The position numbers were made by a program, and so were the translations under genes. A stretch of 64,000 nt of DNA from Vibrio vulnificus NBRC 15645 = ATCC 27562 (GTDB taxonomy: Bacteria; Pseudomonadota; Gammaproteobacteria; Enterobacterales; Vibrionaceae). Under the pieces are notes generated by a model. It saw only the letters and a program-made list of their open reading frames with translations. It searched no databases and was not told where the DNA came from. This document shows positions 44,540-54,582 of this stretch, one piece after another. Location of the stretch: positions 1,674,001-1,738,000 of the forward strand of contig NZ_CP012882.1 of the NCBI RefSeq assembly GCF_002224265.1. The letters are read 5' to 3'. Within the stretch, counting starts at the first letter, position 1, and every line of letters begins with the position of its first letter.

Positions 44540-45703
44540 ATGGAATTGGACCTGGACATTAAAACCTTGTCTATTGTCACGGTACTGATCTGTGTCACAT
44601 ACGGATTCGGTATTTTGATGCTGCAATCGATCCAGAAAAATGTTCATGGCCTGGTAACCTTAGCCGCTGCGGTTTTCGCTATTGCCATCGGTTTTTTTAC
44701 CTTGAGTTTTGGTAACAGTACCTCACTTTGGTTATCTAAAGTATTCGCCAATAGCACGATTTGCTTAGGGTTCACCCTGATAGTCTATAGCTTACAGCGC
44801 TTTCGTTCCGCTCCTCCGCTCGCCTCACATATTGCCTTTTTCTTTCTGCCAGTACTGGTCGTCTCACTGGTCTACTTTTCTCAGATAACCGTTTCCACCA
44901 ATGTACGGATCATCGCGGTAAGTCTGTATATCGCGCTTTGCTGCTCACTCTCCGCTTACGTCGTCCGGCAAGGAAGTGCTCAAGACAACCCCTTAGCCAT
45001 TGGGCTGCTACTCGCGGCCTTTGTGACGTTGGCACTCTGGATGCTGTTTCGAACCTATGTGACTTACATGAGCTCACAGATCGTGGATTTTATGTTTGCC
45101 AGTAGCGTTCATCAGCTCTCTTTCCTCGCCCTTATCGGGTTGATCCTGACGCTGGGCTTCACCTTCCCTTGGATGATCAATGCGCGGCTGATTACCAATA
45201 TCTACCAAACCTCTCTCAGAGACACCTTAACCAATATTTACAACCGCAGAGCAATGGAGGAGATGATTCCCAGAGAACTCTCTCGAGCAAGCCGCTTAGG
45301 CGCTGAGCTATCCATCATTATTCTCGATCTTGATCACTTCAAGCGCATCAATGACCAATATGGCCACCAAGTGGGAGACCAAACTCTTTCAGGCATTGGC
45401 CAGCTACTCACGAGTCAGTTGCGTAAACAAGATATATCGTTTCGTATTGGCGGCGAAGAGTTTCTCGTGGTGCTTCCTGACACACCGATTGACAGTGCGG
45501 TTTTGGTTGCCGAGAAACTCCGGCAGAAAATTGCTGAAACGCGGTTTGCGCCGAAACAAAGAGAGACATGGACGGCGAGCTTTGGTGTGGCGCAGTTGAT
45601 CCCCGGAGACGACTGGGATGCGCTAATGAAAAGAGCAGACGCGGCCTTGTATCTCGCGAAACACAAAGGCCGCAATCGAGTCTGTGAAGTCTCCGATGTT
45701 TAA
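44540..45703 (+). CDS. membrane diguanylate cyclase with six- to seven-helix N-terminus and GGEEF domain
   Basis: In the 387-residue protein about 210 N-terminal residues form six to seven membrane helices with no large periplasmic loop. This suggests a membrane-embedded sensor (MASE-like, but I cannot name the type). The C-terminal GGDEF domain begins DTLTNIYNRRAMEE. The active site reads GGEEF, an active variant, and an RKQD inhibition site lies five residues before it. It should make c-di-GMP. Its stop codon overlaps that of the convergent DUF808 gene. Confidence 0.9.
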   Translation: MELDLDIKTLSIVTVLICVTYGFGILMLQSIQKNVHGLVTLAAAVFAIAIGFFTLSFGNSTSLWLSKVFANSTICLGFTLIVYSLQRFRSAPPLASHIAFFFLPVLVVSLVYFSQITVSTNVRIIAVSLYIALCCSLSAYVVRQGSAQDNPLAIGLLLAAFVTLALWMLFRTYVTYMSSQIVDFMFASSVHQLSFLALIGLILTLGFTFPWMINARLITNIYQTSLRDTLTNIYNRRAMEEMIPRELSRASRLGAELSIIILDLDHFKRINDQYGHQVGDQTLSGIGQLLTSQLRKQDISFRIGGEEFLVVLPDTPIDSAVLVAEKLRQKIAETRFAPKQRETWTASFGVAQLIPGDDWDALMKRADAALYLAKHKGRNRVCEVSDV

Positions 45704-46614
45704 TGGGTGGCTTGCGAAGAACGCAGTTTTGCTACTAAGCTCCACACAGCAACAACCAGTAACCCAGCGAGCAATCCGACTAACCCATTTAGTAAGGTAG
45801 GAACGATGGCGCTGACAAATGATAGGTCCGATAAATTCATGATGATAGGTTCAATCCAATGATGAACCGCAGGGACGTTGTGCACAACAATGCCGCCGCC
45901 CACCAAAAACATCGCCGCAGTGCCGACGACCGTTAGTACTTTCATCAGTTTTGGCGCAAATCGGATCAGAGCTTGGCCCATGCTATTGAGTGCTCCTTTG
46001 CCTTGCGATTTTCTCTCGAGATAGAAACCAAGGTCATCCAACTTAACAATGCCAGCCACCAAACCATACACACCAATGGTCATGACCAACGCAATCAAAC
46101 TCACAACCAACACTTGTGTCATGGTACTTTGCCCCTGCACAGTACCTAACGCAATGACGATGATTTCTGCTGACAAAATGAAATCAGTACGAATGGCGCC
46201 TGCAATCTTTTGTTTTTCGTATTGCTCAATGTCCTCTATTGCTGGCTCTGCACTGCTGCTTTCGGTTTGATGAGAAGAGTGAAACAACTTTTCCAGTACC
46301 TTCTCCGCACCTTCAAAGCACAGGAACAGACCACCCAATAGCAACAAAGGCATGATGAGCCAAGGAATAAAGGCACTGATAAGCAGCGCTGCCGGAACCA
46401 AAATGCATTTATTTTTGAACGACCCTTTCGCGACCGCCCAGACGACCGGAATTTCTCTTTCTGCCGCCACACCCGACACTTGTTGAGCATTTAGCGCCAG
46501 GTCATCCCCTAATACACCAGCGGTTTTCTTTGCGGCGACTTTCGACATCACCGCGACATCATCTAACACCGTTGCAATATCATCCAAAAGCGTTAATAGA
46601 CTTGCTCCAGCCAT
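45700..46614 (-). CDS. DUF808 (YedI-like) membrane protein
   Basis: The 304-residue inner-membrane protein starts MAGASLLTLLDDIATVLDDVAVMSKVAAKKTAGVLGDDLALNAQQV in family style, here given only in part: LLTLLDDIATVLDDVA and KTAGVLGDDLALNA. About six to seven hydrophobic segments follow. It matches the DUF808 family (E. coli YedI), of unknown function. It ends four bases inside the convergent cyclase gene. Confidence 0.9.
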   Translation of the reverse strand: MAGASLLTLLDDIATVLDDVAVMSKVAAKKTAGVLGDDLALNAQQVSGVAAEREIPVVWAVAKGSFKNKCILVPAALLISAFIPWLIMPLLLLGGLFLCFEGAEKVLEKLFHSSHQTESSSAEPAIEDIEQYEKQKIAGAIRTDFILSAEIIVIALGTVQGQSTMTQVLVVSLIALVMTIGVYGLVAGIVKLDDLGFYLERKSQGKGALNSMGQALIRFAPKLMKVLTVVGTAAMFLVGGGIVVHNVPAVHHWIEPIIMNLSDLSFVSAIVPTLLNGLVGLLAGLLVVAVWSLVAKLRSSQATH

Positions 46615-46786
46615 AATTGATTTCTCATAAATAAACTCGAATTATTTCAAAATGTAACAGCGCTCTTCGGTGTCGCCAAGTGAATATTGTGCAAAAAATT
46701 GAGTAAGCCTCGTATTGCGGTTGTATCTCAAGGGAACTCGATCTAACCTTGCGTACATCTACCGCTCAGCCTCAATAGGGAACTCA

Positions 46787-47704
46787 ATGAAAACGCATTC
46801 AACATATCCAATTGGCATTGCAGGACAAAAATGGGGAGATGAGGAACGCCTCGCATGGCGACAGCAAACCAACATAAAGCGTGAATATCAGCTTGAAGTT
46901 GTCCCTAAGATTCTTGCTTTGGCCGAAGAGTTTGAGCTTGAACAGTACGGCGCCCTCTCCTACGATCCCGCCCGCTATCCGCTTTACTGCTTAAAAACCA
47001 AAGCTTGGGATGAGAATAAACCAACCGTATTGATCACAGGTGGCGTGCACGGTTACGAAACCAGTGGTGTGCATGGCGCTCTCAAGTTTATGGCGACCGA
47101 AGCCACCCGATACGAACCTTACTTCAACTTGGTTTGTACACCTTGTATCAGTCCTTGGGGTTACGAAACCATCAATCGCTGGAACCCAAATGCAGTTGAT
47201 CCTAACCGTTCGTTTTACGCACAGAGCCCCGCCGAAGAGTCAGCAAACCTGATGCGCTTAGTCGCCACTCTAGGCCCGATTTTGGTTCATTTTGATCTGC
47301 ACGAAACCACAGACACCGATGAGAGCGAGTTCCGCCCCGCGCTCGCTGCTCGTGATGGCATCGACTATATCGAAGGGATGATCCCAGACGGCTTTTACAC
47401 CGTTGCGGATACTGAAAATCCTCAGCCAGAGTTCCAAGCTGCGGTGATTGAATCGGTATCGCGTGTCACGCATATCGCCCCTGCCGATGAGAATGGTGAA
47501 ATCATCGGTTCTCCGGTCATTCAACACGGTGTCATTCACTACCCAATGGTGCAGCTAGGTTTATGTGGTGGCGTGGCTCGTTGCCAATTTGGCACCACGA
47601 CAGAGGTGTACCCAGATAGCCCGAAAGTGACCGCACAAGAGTGTGATGATGCACAAGTTGCCGCAATCGTGGGCGGTCTCGACTACGTGATCACCCAGTT
47701 ATAA
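46787..47704 (+). CDS. M14-family / succinylglutamate-desuccinylase-like metallopeptidase
   Basis: The 305-residue protein starts at the ATG at 46787 behind AGGGAACTC. Zinc ligands are visible as HGYE in GGVHGYETSG and the later His in FDLHETTD; the likely catalytic Glu is in GTTTEVYPDSP. The family removes acyl or amino acid groups (carboxypeptidase, aspartoacylase or desuccinylase). The substrate is not defined, and there are no arginine-catabolism genes beside it. It is cytoplasmic, without signal peptide. Confidence 0.85.
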   Translation: MKTHSTYPIGIAGQKWGDEERLAWRQQTNIKREYQLEVVPKILALAEEFELEQYGALSYDPARYPLYCLKTKAWDENKPTVLITGGVHGYETSGVHGALKFMATEATRYEPYFNLVCTPCISPWGYETINRWNPNAVDPNRSFYAQSPAEESANLMRLVATLGPILVHFDLHETTDTDESEFRPALAARDGIDYIEGMIPDGFYTVADTENPQPEFQAAVIESVSRVTHIAPADENGEIIGSPVIQHGVIHYPMVQLGLCGGVARCQFGTTTEVYPDSPKVTAQECDDAQVAAIVGGLDYVITQL

Positions 47705-48487
47705 CAGGCGGTTTTTATATTGCTCCGGGGTTTGCCCGGAGTATTTTTTAAACATGCTGATAAAAGGACTGGCTTGGTTATAGCCCAGCGTCAATGCCAC
47801 TTCCTTCACCGTCTGCCCCTTGCGCAATAACTCCATCGAGTACAGATAACGCACGCGTAAACGCCACTCAGTAAAGCTCATCCCAAGTTCACTCTGACAG
47901 TGTCTGGCTAATGTTCGCTCCGTGGTATGCACTTTTTCTGCCCATTCTGACAAGCTCGTCGTATCCGTTGGATTCTCTTCTACATGAGCCAAAATAGGCG
48001 CTAAGTACTTGTGATCGGATGACGGTAGAAAATGGTGTTGGGTTTCTTTGGTTGCCAGTTGATCGAGCAGAACTTGCACCAATCGCTTATCCGACTCTTC
48101 GGTCGCCACGTTAATATCGCGCAGACGAAAATCATCGATAATGGCCGACACGATCGGGGTGACCTGAATAAGACACGTTTTGGCGGGAAATTTATCCGTC
48201 AGCTGTTTGGCAATATTGAGTGAACAATACTCCAATGGTCGTCGATTGAAACTGCGGTGCATAATACCGGGTGGTACCCAAATCGCCAGGTGAGGCGGCG
48301 CTAAAAAGCGGGTTCCTTGCGCTTCCATTTCTAAGATTCCACCACTGATCAATTGAACCTGACCCCAAGTGTGGCTGTGTTCCCGTGTTTCTGTATTCGA
48401 GAGAAATTCTTCGAAATTCATAAACACATCAGATGGTGGAGTATCGATTGATAACGAGGGATGAAGATGTCGAGGGGACTTTTTCAA
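47699..48487 (-). CDS. AraC-family transcriptional regulator with cupin sensor
   Basis: About 262 residues if translation starts at the TTG at 48487, chosen because AGGAAGA lies six bases before it. The longer frame from 48562 has no such site and a start at 48421 (MNFEEFL) would cut conserved-looking residues. An N-terminal cupin (LISGGILEMEAQGTRFLAPP, IWVPPGIMHRSFN) is followed by an AraC DNA-binding domain with two HTH (WAEKVHTTERTLARHCQSEL and VKEVALTLGYNQASPFISMF). It is divergent from the EamA transporter and may regulate it. Confidence 0.85.
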   Translation of the reverse strand: MKKSPRHLHPSLSIDTPPSDVFMNFEEFLSNTETREHSHTWGQVQLISGGILEMEAQGTRFLAPPHLAIWVPPGIMHRSFNRRPLEYCSLNIAKQLTDKFPAKTCLIQVTPIVSAIIDDFRLRDINVATEESDKRLVQVLLDQLATKETQHHFLPSSDHKYLAPILAHVEENPTDTTSLSEWAEKVHTTERTLARHCQSELGMSFTEWRLRVRYLYSMELLRKGQTVKEVALTLGYNQASPFISMFKKYSGQTPEQYKNRLL

Positions 48488-48586
48488 ACTTGTCTTCCTA
48501 TCACGCGCAATGTCTTTTAAGAGATACTTGTAATTATAACGACCTGACAAACTATCTGACAACTGTCATTCTGCGAGTAAGTTCTC

Positions 48587-49495
48587 ATGGTTTATCTGCT
48601 TCCACTTTTTACTGTTCTTATTTGGGGCGGCAACTCCATTGTTAATAAGTTGGCAGCATCGGCTATTGAGCCGAGTGCGATGAGTTTTTATCGTTGGTTT
48701 GTGGCCATGGCGATTCTCACCCCATTTTGCCTACCTCATGTGATCCGCCAATGGCAGCAGATAAAACCCTATCTCAGCAAACTCGCTTTTTTGGCAACGT
48801 TAGGCATGGTGTTAAACCAATCTTTAGGTTACTACGCAGGCTTAACCACCAGCGCGTCGAACATGTCGCTGATCACCTCATTGGTCCCTTTGATCAGCGT
48901 CTTTCTCAGTGTGCCTCTTTTAGGCAAACGAGTGTCTGCTCTTAGCCTTATCGGCGGCGCCATTTCACTGTTTGGCTTGGCCTACATGCTTGGCCAAGGT
49001 GATGTGGCCTTCTTTATTGAACAACCTGTCACACAAGGGGATGGACTGATGGTGCTTGCCGCGATTGTCTATGCCGCCTACTGCGTGTTATTGAAACGCT
49101 GGAAAATGCCGTTCTCCAATTGGACGCTGATTTACATGCAAGGTCTGTTTGCCGTTGCGATGCTGACACCATTATGGCTGACCAGCGAGCAGTTGCTACC
49201 TAGTGCAGAAGCTCTGCCTTTGATCTTTTATGCGGGCGTCGCGGCCTCCATTCTTGCACCTTGGATGTGGGTCAAAGCCATCGACAGCATTGGCGCAGAA
49301 TCAAGCGCAATGTTCATGAATTTGCTTCCGGTCGTCGCAGTGGCTTTAGCGACCAGTATGCTGGGAGAGCAGGTACACCTTTACCACTTTGTTGGTGGGT
49401 TATTGGTGATCTTCGGTGTGATTCTTTCGCAACTGAAACCTCGCAAAAAAACAGCCATGGTTCAGTCGGAAGTCACCTCCGCCACCATTTCATAA
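48587..49495 (+). CDS. EamA-family (DMT superfamily) transporter
   Basis: The 302-residue inner-membrane permease has ten helices in two EamA repeats. The first repeat begins LFTVLIWGGNSIVNKLAASAI; the second has DGLMVLAAIVYAAYCVLLKRW and MFMNLLPVVAVALATSMLGE. Members export amino acids or other metabolites. The AraC gene reads away from it, and the two share a short promoter region. Confidence 0.9.
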   Translation: MVYLLPLFTVLIWGGNSIVNKLAASAIEPSAMSFYRWFVAMAILTPFCLPHVIRQWQQIKPYLSKLAFLATLGMVLNQSLGYYAGLTTSASNMSLITSLVPLISVFLSVPLLGKRVSALSLIGGAISLFGLAYMLGQGDVAFFIEQPVTQGDGLMVLAAIVYAAYCVLLKRWKMPFSNWTLIYMQGLFAVAMLTPLWLTSEQLLPSAEALPLIFYAGVAASILAPWMWVKAIDSIGAESSAMFMNLLPVVAVALATSMLGEQVHLYHFVGGLLVIFGVILSQLKPRKKTAMVQSEVTSATIS

Positions 49496-49608
49496 TTCCT
49501 TGTCATGCGTAACAAGCGCGCCTTGGCGTCTATACGCTAAACTCATTGCTAACAAGTAACATTTTTGTTATCAAATAAACACAATAATGACATGTTAAGG
49601 ATTGGCAT

Positions 49609-50094
49609 ATGAGTCGTGGTCAACGCAATATTACTCTGCGCTTTCTCGCAGAACCTGGGGATGTGAATTTTGGTGGAAAGGTCCATGGCGGCGCTGTAAT
49701 GAAGTGGATCGACTTAGCCGCCTATGCCTGCTCTGCTGCGTGGAGTGGCAAGTACTGTATTACAGCCTACGCGGGTGGCATTCGTTTCGTCGCACCGATA
49801 CATGTAGGTAACTTGGTTGAAGTCAGCGCCAAGGTGATTTACACAGGGACAACCTCGATGCACATTGCCATTGATGTGCAGGCCAGCGATCCCAAAGATC
49901 TCAAAAACCGACTCACCACACATTGCATTGTTATCATGGTCGCTGTTGATGAAAATGGCCAACCCACACCCATTCAGAAATGGATTCCTGAAACCGACGA
50001 AGATAAAGCCCTCGAGCAATCTGCGATTCGCTTGATGAATATGCGTAAAGAAATCGGTGAAGAGATGGAAGCGCACGTCAAATACCTCAAATAG
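49609..50094 (+). CDS. acyl-CoA thioesterase of the hotdog fold (YciA-like)
   Basis: The 161-residue cytoplasmic protein has the signature start LRFLAEPGDVNFGGKVHGGAVMKW (here quoted in part: DVNFGGKVHGGAVMKWID), with the catalytic Asp/Asn pocket of YciA-type thioesterases. ITAYAGGIRFVAPIHVGNLV and the typical hotdog helix are present. It hydrolyses acyl-CoA, chain length unknown. A ribosome-binding site (AAGGATTG) lies before the ATG. Confidence 0.9.
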   Translation: MSRGQRNITLRFLAEPGDVNFGGKVHGGAVMKWIDLAAYACSAAWSGKYCITAYAGGIRFVAPIHVGNLVEVSAKVIYTGTTSMHIAIDVQASDPKDLKNRLTTHCIVIMVAVDENGQPTPIQKWIPETDEDKALEQSAIRLMNMRKEIGEEMEAHVKYLK

Positions 50095-50234
50095 TTCACC
50101 CTACCATCGAGCGTGTGACCTAAGCTAAGGACTCACGCTCGTCTGTTTCGACATCATTCCAACATCAAAACGTCATAAAAGCGTCATTTTGGTTTGTTTT
50201 AATCGCTCAACGAAACTGAGCATGAGACAACACA

Positions 50235-50480
50235 TTGAAACTAAGGGAAACCACATTAAGTGAAAGCACACTGGCGAATCTCAAGTCGGTCGAATATCAG
50301 TGGGTGCGCACCATGTATGTGGAAGGATACGCCAGTGACGAAATCAATCACTATATCCAAACCTGTTTTGGTGGTGACGTGACGTTTGCCGATCTTTTCC
50401 GTCGAGTCGCTCTGCAACAAGAAAGCTTGTACACCCTCCTTCAGTACCTTGGCTGCGCACCTTCGAGTAAAGAGTTTTGA
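50235..50480 (+). CDS. small protein of unknown function (TTG start)
   Basis: An 81-residue frame starting at a TTG at 50235. Its sequence is protein-like: ESTLANLKSVEYQWVRTMYV, then HYIQTCFGGDVTFADLFRRVALQQESLYTL. A 13-codon frame from 50222 (MRQHIETKG) overlaps its start in another frame. The ribosome-binding region is poor. I recognise no family, but the Ala/Leu-rich helical composition and length suggest a real small cytoplasmic protein. Confidence 0.45.
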   Translation: MKLRETTLSESTLANLKSVEYQWVRTMYVEGYASDEINHYIQTCFGGDVTFADLFRRVALQQESLYTLLQYLGCAPSSKEF

Positions 50481-50633
50481 GCTAGATCAGAACCTTATCC
50501 GACCTGTTTAGCATTCTACAACTATTTCTGTGAACTGATACGCATCAGATCTCATCTCAACTATGCGACTAAAGTAGGAATGGTTACTCTGCTTGCGTCC
50601 TTTGTACATACTATCAAGACAAAAACATCAGAT

Positions 50634-50661
50634 ACAAAAAAGCCTGAGGACAAACTCAGGC
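50634..50661 (-). terminator. terminator of the MicX-like RNA
   Basis: On the minus strand GCCTGAG / CTCAGGC with a short loop is followed by TTTTTTG. No protein gene on the minus strand ends here other than the distant malG, which has its own terminator. Confidence 0.85.
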
Positions 50662-50786
50662 AATTGGTTACAAACACTGTTAGTGATAATCGTAAGGAAC
50701 AAAGCTAACAGCCAGCTATGCGTAACGCCATGATACTTTCTATTACTAGATCGGCGGCCAAACCAAATGGGTAATAAAAAGTAATA
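50636..50786 (-). ncRNA. micX: candidate small RNA, MicX-like
   Basis: Between the malG terminator-like hairpin and a strong second terminator lies about 150 bases of minus-strand DNA with no protein frame. In V. cholerae the sRNA MicX is encoded just behind malG (VCA0943), partly from its 3' end, and ends in a terminator. Position and orientation match here. I know MicX by location rather than by sequence, so the assignment rests on synteny. Confidence 0.5.
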
Positions 50787-50812
50787 AAACGAGCGACCTG
50801 ATACGGTCGCTC
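50780..50812 (-). terminator. terminator-like hairpin behind malG
   Basis: On the minus strand GAGCGACC / GGTCGCTC with a six-base loop is followed by GTTTTATTACTTTTTATTA. It lies 35-67 bases beyond the malG stop codon and could end malG or be read through into the MicX-like RNA. Confidence 0.75.
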
Positions 50813-50846
50813 TTATTCTTATCCTTAAGTTAATCGCAAGAAGGGA

Positions 50847-51737
50847 TTAACCTTTAACACCACCGGCAGTCAAACCACCTACTAACCAGCGTTGTGCAAG
50901 TAAGAATACGATGGTAATTGGCAACGCTGAAAGCACCGCTGCTGCTGCAAAGTCACCCCACAGATAGTTTTGAGGGTAGAGATACTGCTGCATACCAACC
51001 GCTAATGTATAAGAGTTTACATCAGAAAGTAGCAAAGATGCCACAGGAACTTCGCCTACTACACCGATAAACGACAGAATGAAGACCACCGCAAGAATCG
51101 GCACAGACAAAGGTAGAAGTACTAAGCGGAATGCCTGCCATGGCGTAGCGCCATCCAATGCTGCAGCTTCTTCTAACGAATTATCGATGGTCTCAAAGTA
51201 GCCCTTAATCGTCCAAACATGCAGTGCGATACCGCCAAGGTAAGAGAAGATCAAACCACCGTGCGTATTCAAACCAAGGAATGGAATATACTGGCCAAGT
51301 TTGTCAAACAAAGCATAAAGGGCCACTAGCGCCAATACTGCCGGGAACATTTGGAAAATCATCATCGCTTTTAGGATAGTCTCCTTACCTTTAAAGCGTA
51401 GACGAGCAAATGCGTAAGCCGACGTCGTTGAAAGCGCAACAATCAGAATCGATGTAATACCTGCGACTTTTACCGAGTTCCATAACCAAGTGAGAACTGG
51501 GAATGGCGGTGGCGTAACAGAGCCATCTGCATTCGTCACGGAGAAACCAAGAGCCAGCTTCCAGTGCTCCAATGACGGGTTATCTGGAATTAAGCTACCT
51601 GTCGCGAAGTTACCCTCACGGAACGAGATTGCCACGATCATCAACAAAGGGAAGATGATCATCGATAAGAAGGTCCACAACGCAATATGGGTTGCCCATA
51701 CGCGGTATTTAAGTGATTTACCTTGTACCATTGCCAT
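50847..51737 (-). CDS. malG: maltose/maltodextrin ABC transporter permease MalG
   Basis: The 296-residue inner-membrane permease pairs with MalF. The family EAA loop [20 protein letters not shown] that contacts MalK is present. The start is the ATG at 51737 behind AAGGAGC. The C-terminus ends [13 protein letters not shown] as in enterobacterial MalG. It is the third gene of malEFG. Confidence 0.95.
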   Translation of the reverse strand: MAMVQGKSLKYRVWATHIALWTFLSMIIFPLLMIVAISFREGNFATGSLIPDNPSLEHWKLALGFSVTNADGSVTPPPFPVLTWLWNSVKVAGITSILIVALSTTSAYAFARLRFKGKETILKAMMIFQMFPAVLALVALYALFDKLGQYIPFLGLNTHGGLIFSYLGGIALHVWTIKGYFETIDNSLEEAAALDGATPWQAFRLVLLPLSVPILAVVFILSFIGVVGEVPVASLLLSDVNSYTLAVGMQQYLYPQNYLWGDFAAAAVLSALPITIVFLLAQRWLVGGLTAGGVKG

Positions 51738-51755
51738 GTTGTATGCTCCTTACCT

Positions 51756-53327
51756 TTAGTTCTGAGACAGCTTTGTGAAACGCAGGTTAAGTAGAGCCAG
51801 CGCGCCAACCAGTAGGAAAATCAGTGTTGCGATAGCACTTGCCAAACCGAAGTCTTGGCCGCCGCCGCCTTCAAACGCGATGCGGTAGGTGTAGCTCACC
51901 AACAAGTCGGTGTAACCCGCAGGCTCTGAAGTACCAATCATGTTTGGACCACCTTGCGTCAACAACTGGATCATGACGAAGTTGTTGAAGTTAAATGCAA
52001 AGCTTGCAATGAGCAGTGGAGTCAACGGCTTAATCATCAGCGGCAACGTCACACGAGTGAAGTTTTGCACGAAATTGGCGCCATCAATCGCCGAGGCTTC
52101 GTACAAGTCTTCTGGAATCGCTTTCAATAGACCCATACAAAGGATCATCATGTAAGGGAAGCCAAGCCAAGTGTTCACAATCAGCACCATGCTTTTTGCC
52201 ATGATGGGATCAGAGAACCAACTCGGGCTGATGCCAAACAGCGCCTTTAGCACCATGTTGATCTCACCAAAGCTTTGGTTAAACAGACCTTTAAAGATCA
52301 ATATTGAGATAAACGCAGGAACCGCATAAGGCAAAATCAGCAATACACGATAAATAGCACGGCCTTTTAGCTCTTCCCATTGCACGACACTCGCCAGCAC
52401 CAAGCCAATCATGAGAGTGAGCACTACGGTGAGAATTGAGAAAACCACTGTCCAGATAAAGATACTGATGAATGGCTCTTTGATGCCGTCATCTTTCCAA
52501 ACACGTTCAAAGTTATCGGTACCAATTTGCACCACAAAACCTGGAGAGACGGTGTTGCCAACAAAGTTGCCTGCTTCATCCATCGCTTGGTAAAAACCCA
52601 CGTCCATATTCGGCTTGAGCAGTTCGCCAGTCTGATTGTTCTTCAGCGTTTCACCATCCGCTTGCATGGTGTAAAGCGGCACCACACCAGCAAACTTGCG
52701 TAAGCCACTCATGCGGATGTCATCACCATTAGCAAAGTGCAAATCGATGCTGCTCAGTGCAGTACGGTTGCTAACAATAGTCTTAATCGGCTCTTCTGTG
52801 CCTGTCACCGCATCCACTGGAGAAAGGTCTAGATCGCTGATGGCGCTGCCAAGAACAAACTCAGGTGTCGACAGTAGGACGTCGCCATCTTTAATGACAA
52901 TACGGTGACCAGAATCGGTTTTATACAGCGTAAACGGATAGCTTTCACCACTTTGGAAAGTACGGTCCAAAAGCACGCTTTGTGCACGATCGAGAGAAAG
53001 CTGGTTTTTAGCGCTGTAGTTGGTAAACGCAAGACCAACGGTGTATGCCAAAGGGAAGAGGATGAACAAAATCATCCCGGCAATACCCGGATAAATGTAG
53101 CGATGAGCGTAAGTTTTTTTACTACCAAACACATACAACGCCAATGCGGTAAGAATCACGGTCAACATTGCAAAAGCAACCTCACCGCGAGAATACATTA
53201 GAATCGTTGCATAACCATTAATAAGACCGACCGTGCCAAGAAGCGCCCATTTAATAAACACTTTTTTGCTGCCCGGCAGGCTGGCTGCTGGAGCTGTCAT
53301 AGCATCTGTACCTTGAACTGACTGCAT
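51756..53327 (-). CDS. malF: maltose/maltodextrin ABC transporter permease MalF
   Basis: The 523-residue permease has the large periplasmic P2 loop typical of MalF (about 120-280) that touches MalE, six or more membrane segments, and the EAA loop EASAIDGANFVQNFTRVTLP. Length is close to the E. coli protein (514). A hairpin at 53368-53389 precedes it, probably giving less malF than malE. Confidence 0.95.
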   Translation of the reverse strand: MQSVQGTDAMTAPAASLPGSKKVFIKWALLGTVGLINGYATILMYSRGEVAFAMLTVILTALALYVFGSKKTYAHRYIYPGIAGMILFILFPLAYTVGLAFTNYSAKNQLSLDRAQSVLLDRTFQSGESYPFTLYKTDSGHRIVIKDGDVLLSTPEFVLGSAISDLDLSPVDAVTGTEEPIKTIVSNRTALSSIDLHFANGDDIRMSGLRKFAGVVPLYTMQADGETLKNNQTGELLKPNMDVGFYQAMDEAGNFVGNTVSPGFVVQIGTDNFERVWKDDGIKEPFISIFIWTVVFSILTVVLTLMIGLVLASVVQWEELKGRAIYRVLLILPYAVPAFISILIFKGLFNQSFGEINMVLKALFGISPSWFSDPIMAKSMVLIVNTWLGFPYMMILCMGLLKAIPEDLYEASAIDGANFVQNFTRVTLPLMIKPLTPLLIASFAFNFNNFVMIQLLTQGGPNMIGTSEPAGYTDLLVSYTYRIAFEGGGGQDFGLASAIATLIFLLVGALALLNLRFTKLSQN

Positions 53328-53367
53328 AGGGAACCTGCTAGCGATATATATAAAAAGAAAGAAAAGT

Positions 53368-53389
53368 AAGGAGGAGTTACCCCCTCCTT
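53368..53389 (-). terminator. malE-malF intergenic hairpin (partial terminator)
   Basis: On the minus strand AAGGAGG / CCTCCTT with an eight-base loop is followed by ACTTTTCTTTCTTTTTAT. It lies 12-33 bases after malE and would reduce transcription into malFG, as the hairpin in this position does in E. coli. Confidence 0.6.
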
Positions 53390-53400
53390 AAAAAGTTACA

Positions 53401-54582
53401 TTATTTTGTCATTTGTTTTTCTGCGTCAGCCAGAGCAGCATCCACAGTTTGACGACCATCCACTACGTTAACGATCGCGTTTTTCGCCGCACCCCAGAAT
53501 GCATTCATTTGTGGGATATTTGGCATGATTTCGCCGTTCATTGCGTTGTCCATTGTCGCCGCAATACGAGCATCTGCATCAAGCTCACGTTGGAACGAGT
53601 TCAGTGCAACAGCACCTAGCGGCTTATCGTTGTTCACCATACGTAGGCCATCATTTGTCAGTAGGTAGTTCTCAATGAACTCTACCGCTAGGTCTTTGTT
53701 TGGTGATGCCGTTGAGATGCCCGCAGTAAGAACGCCAACGAAAGGCTTAGAAGATTGACCATTGAACTTAGGCAGTGTAGTCACACCGTAGTTGATACCA
53801 GACTTCTCAATGTTGCCCCACGCCCAAGGACCGTTGATGGTCATCGCCGTCTTGCCTTGGTTAAATGCAGATTCAGAGACTGAGTAATCCATGTCTGGAG
53901 AAATGATGCCTTTCTCAACCAGCGATTTAACGAAGTTCATTGCGTCTTTCACGCCATCTTTCGCGATGCCTGCGTCCTTAACGTCGTAACCTTCAGAAGT
54001 GTATTTGAACGCGTAACCACCATCAGCTGCCATTAGTGGCCATGTGAAGTACGGTTCTTTTAGGTTCCACATGATGGCAGATTTGCCTTCTTTCTTCAGT
54101 TTCGCGTTTAGCGCTTCCACTTCTTCCCAGCTCTTTGGTGGGTTTGGAACGATATCTTTATTGTAGATAAGAGATAGAGACTCTACCGCGATTGGGTAGC
54201 CGATGATCTTGCCATCGTACTTCACTGCGTCCCATGCGAAATCCACAATGCCTTCTTGAACTTGTTTAGAAGGTTTGATTTCAGCCAACAGACCCGCTTC
54301 TGCGTAACCACCGAAACGGTCATGCGCCCAGAATACGATATCAGGACCGTCACCCGTTGCTGCCGTTTGTGGGAATTTATCTTGCAGCGCATCTGGGTGA
54401 GCAACCGTCACTTTAATACCTGTGTCTGCTTCAAACTTTTTGCCTACTTCTGCTAGACCATTGTAACCTTTGTCACCGTTGATCCAGATAGTCAGTTGTC
54501 CTTCTTCAATGGCAGCGTGTGCACCGAAAGAACCCAGTGCAACAAGAGTACCTAGTGCGACAGCGCTTAGAGCATTTTTCAT
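53401..54582 (-). CDS. malE: periplasmic maltose/maltodextrin-binding protein MalE
   Basis: The 393-residue precursor has a signal peptide ([21 protein letters not shown]). The mature protein has the family start [20 protein letters not shown] and KAILVIDGW-like ligand loops, e.g. [20 protein letters not shown] and [16 protein letters not shown]. It binds maltodextrins and presents them to MalFGK. It is the first gene of malEFG and diverges from malK. Confidence 0.95.
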   Translation of the reverse strand: MKNALSAVALGTLVALGSFGAHAAIEEGQLTIWINGDKGYNGLAEVGKKFEADTGIKVTVAHPDALQDKFPQTAATGDGPDIVFWAHDRFGGYAEAGLLAEIKPSKQVQEGIVDFAWDAVKYDGKIIGYPIAVESLSLIYNKDIVPNPPKSWEEVEALNAKLKKEGKSAIMWNLKEPYFTWPLMAADGGYAFKYTSEGYDVKDAGIAKDGVKDAMNFVKSLVEKGIISPDMDYSVSESAFNQGKTAMTINGPWAWGNIEKSGINYGVTTLPKFNGQSSKPFVGVLTAGISTASPNKDLAVEFIENYLLTNDGLRMVNNDKPLGAVALNSFQRELDADARIAATMDNAMNGEIMPNIPQMNAFWGAAKNAIVNVVDGRQTVDAALADAEKQMTK

